This document shows positions 21,797-22,853 of a stretch of DNA of 22,853 nucleotides, one piece after another (the stretch's first letter is position 1; each line of letters opens with the position of its first letter). The position numbers and the translations under genes were made by a program. Under the pieces are notes generated by a model. That model searched no databases. It saw only the letters and a program-made list of their open reading frames with translations, and was not told the DNA's origin. Origin of the DNA: an uncultured Bacteroides sp. (GTDB lineage Bacteria > Bacteroidota > Bacteroidia > Bacteroidales > Bacteroidaceae); NCBI GenBank assembly GCA_902388495.1, contig CABMPP010000042.1:1-22853 (forward strand), read 5' to 3'.

Positions 21797-22705
21797 TTAA
21801 TCCAACCGGTAACTGATGAATGCTACGCGTTTGCTGTCCGGTGCCCAAGAGTTGACATTGATTGTTCCTTGTCCGCCGAATAGCTTGACCATTGTTTTCG
21901 GTTCTCCTCCCGAGGCAGGCATAAGTCTGAGTTCCACGTTCTTGTTGGGAAGATGCTCACCCGGTTCCAAGTCTCCTTTGTAATAGGTGATGAAGATGAC
22001 GGACTTACCGTCGGGTGATACATGTGGGAACCAGGAGTTGCGTGTTTCGTCAAACGTCATCTGAGTCTGTTCGGAACCATCCTTTTTCATTCTCCATACC
22101 TGCATCAAGCCGGTGCGTACGGAATTGAACCAGATGTATTCTCCGCAAGGGGAGTATTCGGGACCATCGTCCAGTCCTTCGGCTGTTGTCAGGCGGACTT
22201 CCTCTCCGCCCTCTGCCGGAATTACGTAGACATCATAATTGCCATTCCGGTCGGCGCAATAAGCAAGTTGTTTTCCATCCGGGCTCCATCCATGCAGGTA
22301 GCTGGGGCCTATCGGAGTAATCAGGCGGGGTGTTCCTCCTTCTATCGGCAGGGTGTAGACGCGGGATCTTCCGTCTTCTTTCGTTCCGTGACTGATGGCT
22401 ATTTGTTTGCCGTCGGCAGATATGACGTGGTCGTTGTTGCACTGAACAGCAAAGCCGGTGTTTATTTCTTGCGGTTCGGCGGGTGAATCGGGGGAGATCT
22501 TATATAGTTTACCTCCACTGTTATACACAAGCCATTGACCGTCGGGCGTCCAGTTGGGCGCTTCGATGTGATAGGGAAATTCCTTGACTACGGTGCGTGT
22601 ACCGTTTGTTACGTCCAGCACTTCCAGAATGCTGGTCACGTTGCGTTGTTGGGCGGATGCCAATGAGGCAGATGCTGCTAATAGAACGAGACAACTGGTT
22701 TTCAT
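21797..22705 (-). CDS. TolB-like beta-propeller (PD40 repeat) secreted protein
   Basis: A 302-residue protein with a signal peptide ([20 protein letters not shown]) followed by about five to six PD40/WD40-like blades. The repeat hallmark is xxWSPDGKxLAYx[57 protein letters not shown] and [14 protein letters not shown]. These propellers are periplasmic scaffolds or carbohydrate/peptide-binding modules, as in TolB and the DPP-IV N-terminal domain; no catalytic domain is attached. At 302 residues it is a stand-alone propeller, shorter than TolB and without the TolB N-terminal domain. It has no Tol-Pal neighbours. Its promoter lies at 22731-22761. Confidence 0.85.
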   Translation of the reverse strand: MKTSCLVLLAASASLASAQQRNVTSILEVLDVTNGTRTVVKEFPYHIEAPNWTPDGQWLVYNSGGKLYKISPDSPAEPQEINTGFAVQCNNDHVISADGKQIAISHGTKEDGRSRVYTLPIEGGTPRLITPIGPSYLHGWSPDGKQLAYCADRNGNYDVYVIPAEGGEEVRLTTAEGLDDGPEYSPCGEYIWFNSVRTGLMQVWRMKKDGSEQTQMTFDETRNSWFPHVSPDGKSVIFITYYKGDLEPGEHLPNKNVELRLMPASGGEPKTMVKLFGGQGTINVNSWAPDSKRVAFISYRLD

Positions 22706-22730
22706 AATAAATAAAGAATTAATGAGGGCT

Positions 22731-22761
22731 GAAAGGTAGCAATTTTAAATGGGATGGCAAT
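22731..22761 (-). promoter_or_regulatory. Promoter for the TolB-like gene
   Basis: On the minus strand ATTG (22761-22758), a 19-base spacer and TACCTTTC (22738-22731) match the Bacteroides consensus at good spacing with two changes. It sits 26 bases before the ATG, the same distance and the same ATTG variant as the miaA promoter. The last 90 bases of the window show no supported feature. Confidence 0.55.
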
Positions 22762-22853
22762 GAGTGTAAACCACAAATCCTTCTCGTTTGCTTTTTGGGG
22801 ATCAGTCGCAAAACCTGGTGGATATCTTTCTATGAGTTATGTGATGCTTACTA

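Overview
The window looks like chromosomal DNA from a gut Bacteroidales species, most likely Bacteroides. The evidence is a secreted family-92 glycoside hydrolase, several promoters of the Bacteroidetes type (TTTG or ATTG, 19 bases, TAnnTTTG), a near absence of Shine-Dalgarno sites, and a gene set (DUF5687 permease, metal-dependent KdsA, single-chain M16 peptidase, MiaA-type transferase) typical of that group. No tRNA, rRNA, CRISPR array, transposase, integrase or phage gene is visible.

Layout. 1-512: repeat-rich DNA with seven full 42-bp tandem units ending about 45 bases before a GH92 alpha-mannosidase gene (513-2888, +). 3074-8582 (-): a divalent-metal efflux operon, adaptor first, then one giant protein joining a CzcA-type RND pump to a CzcC/TolC-type outer-membrane channel. 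Its upstream region (8583-8847) holds a 24-bp palindromic repeat array, a promoter -7 element without a recognisable -33, and four TTAGA boxes spaced exactly 11 bp. 8848-10377 (-): a PAS-containing sensor histidine kinase with no response regulator in view, behind a strongly folded leader. 10798-14657 (-): a probable four-gene unit (DUF5687 permease, ABC ATPase with an acidic tail, NlpC/P60 lipoprotein, TraB/GumN-family protein) with a strong hairpin downstream. 14738-20373 (-): housekeeping genes miaA, a diacylglycerol-kinase-like lipid kinase, kdsA and an M16 zinc peptidase. 20374-20834: divergent promoters, a short terminated transcript or attenuator-like leader, and a 20-codon ORF that stops one base before the next start. 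20835-21668 (+): an Fpg/Nei-fold protein lacking the usual catalytic Pro2. 21697-21777: a second copy of the 24-bp palindromic array. 21797-22705 (-): a secreted TolB-like beta-propeller.

How the parts fit. The efflux operon forms a complete tripartite export system from only two polypeptides. Its regulatory region resembles one driven by a PhoB/OmpR-type activator, and the neighbouring kinase is a possible but unproven partner. kdsA and the lipid kinase belong to envelope and lipid metabolism. The ABC/NlpC/TraB cluster is also envelope-directed, but its substrate is unknown.

I see no complete new multi-gene system. The most unusual signals are the 11-bp-phased boxes before the efflux operon, the palindrome-built linker inside the pump-channel fusion, the 24-bp palindromic array shared by two distant loci, the terminated leader before the Nei-like gene, and that protein's altered active site.
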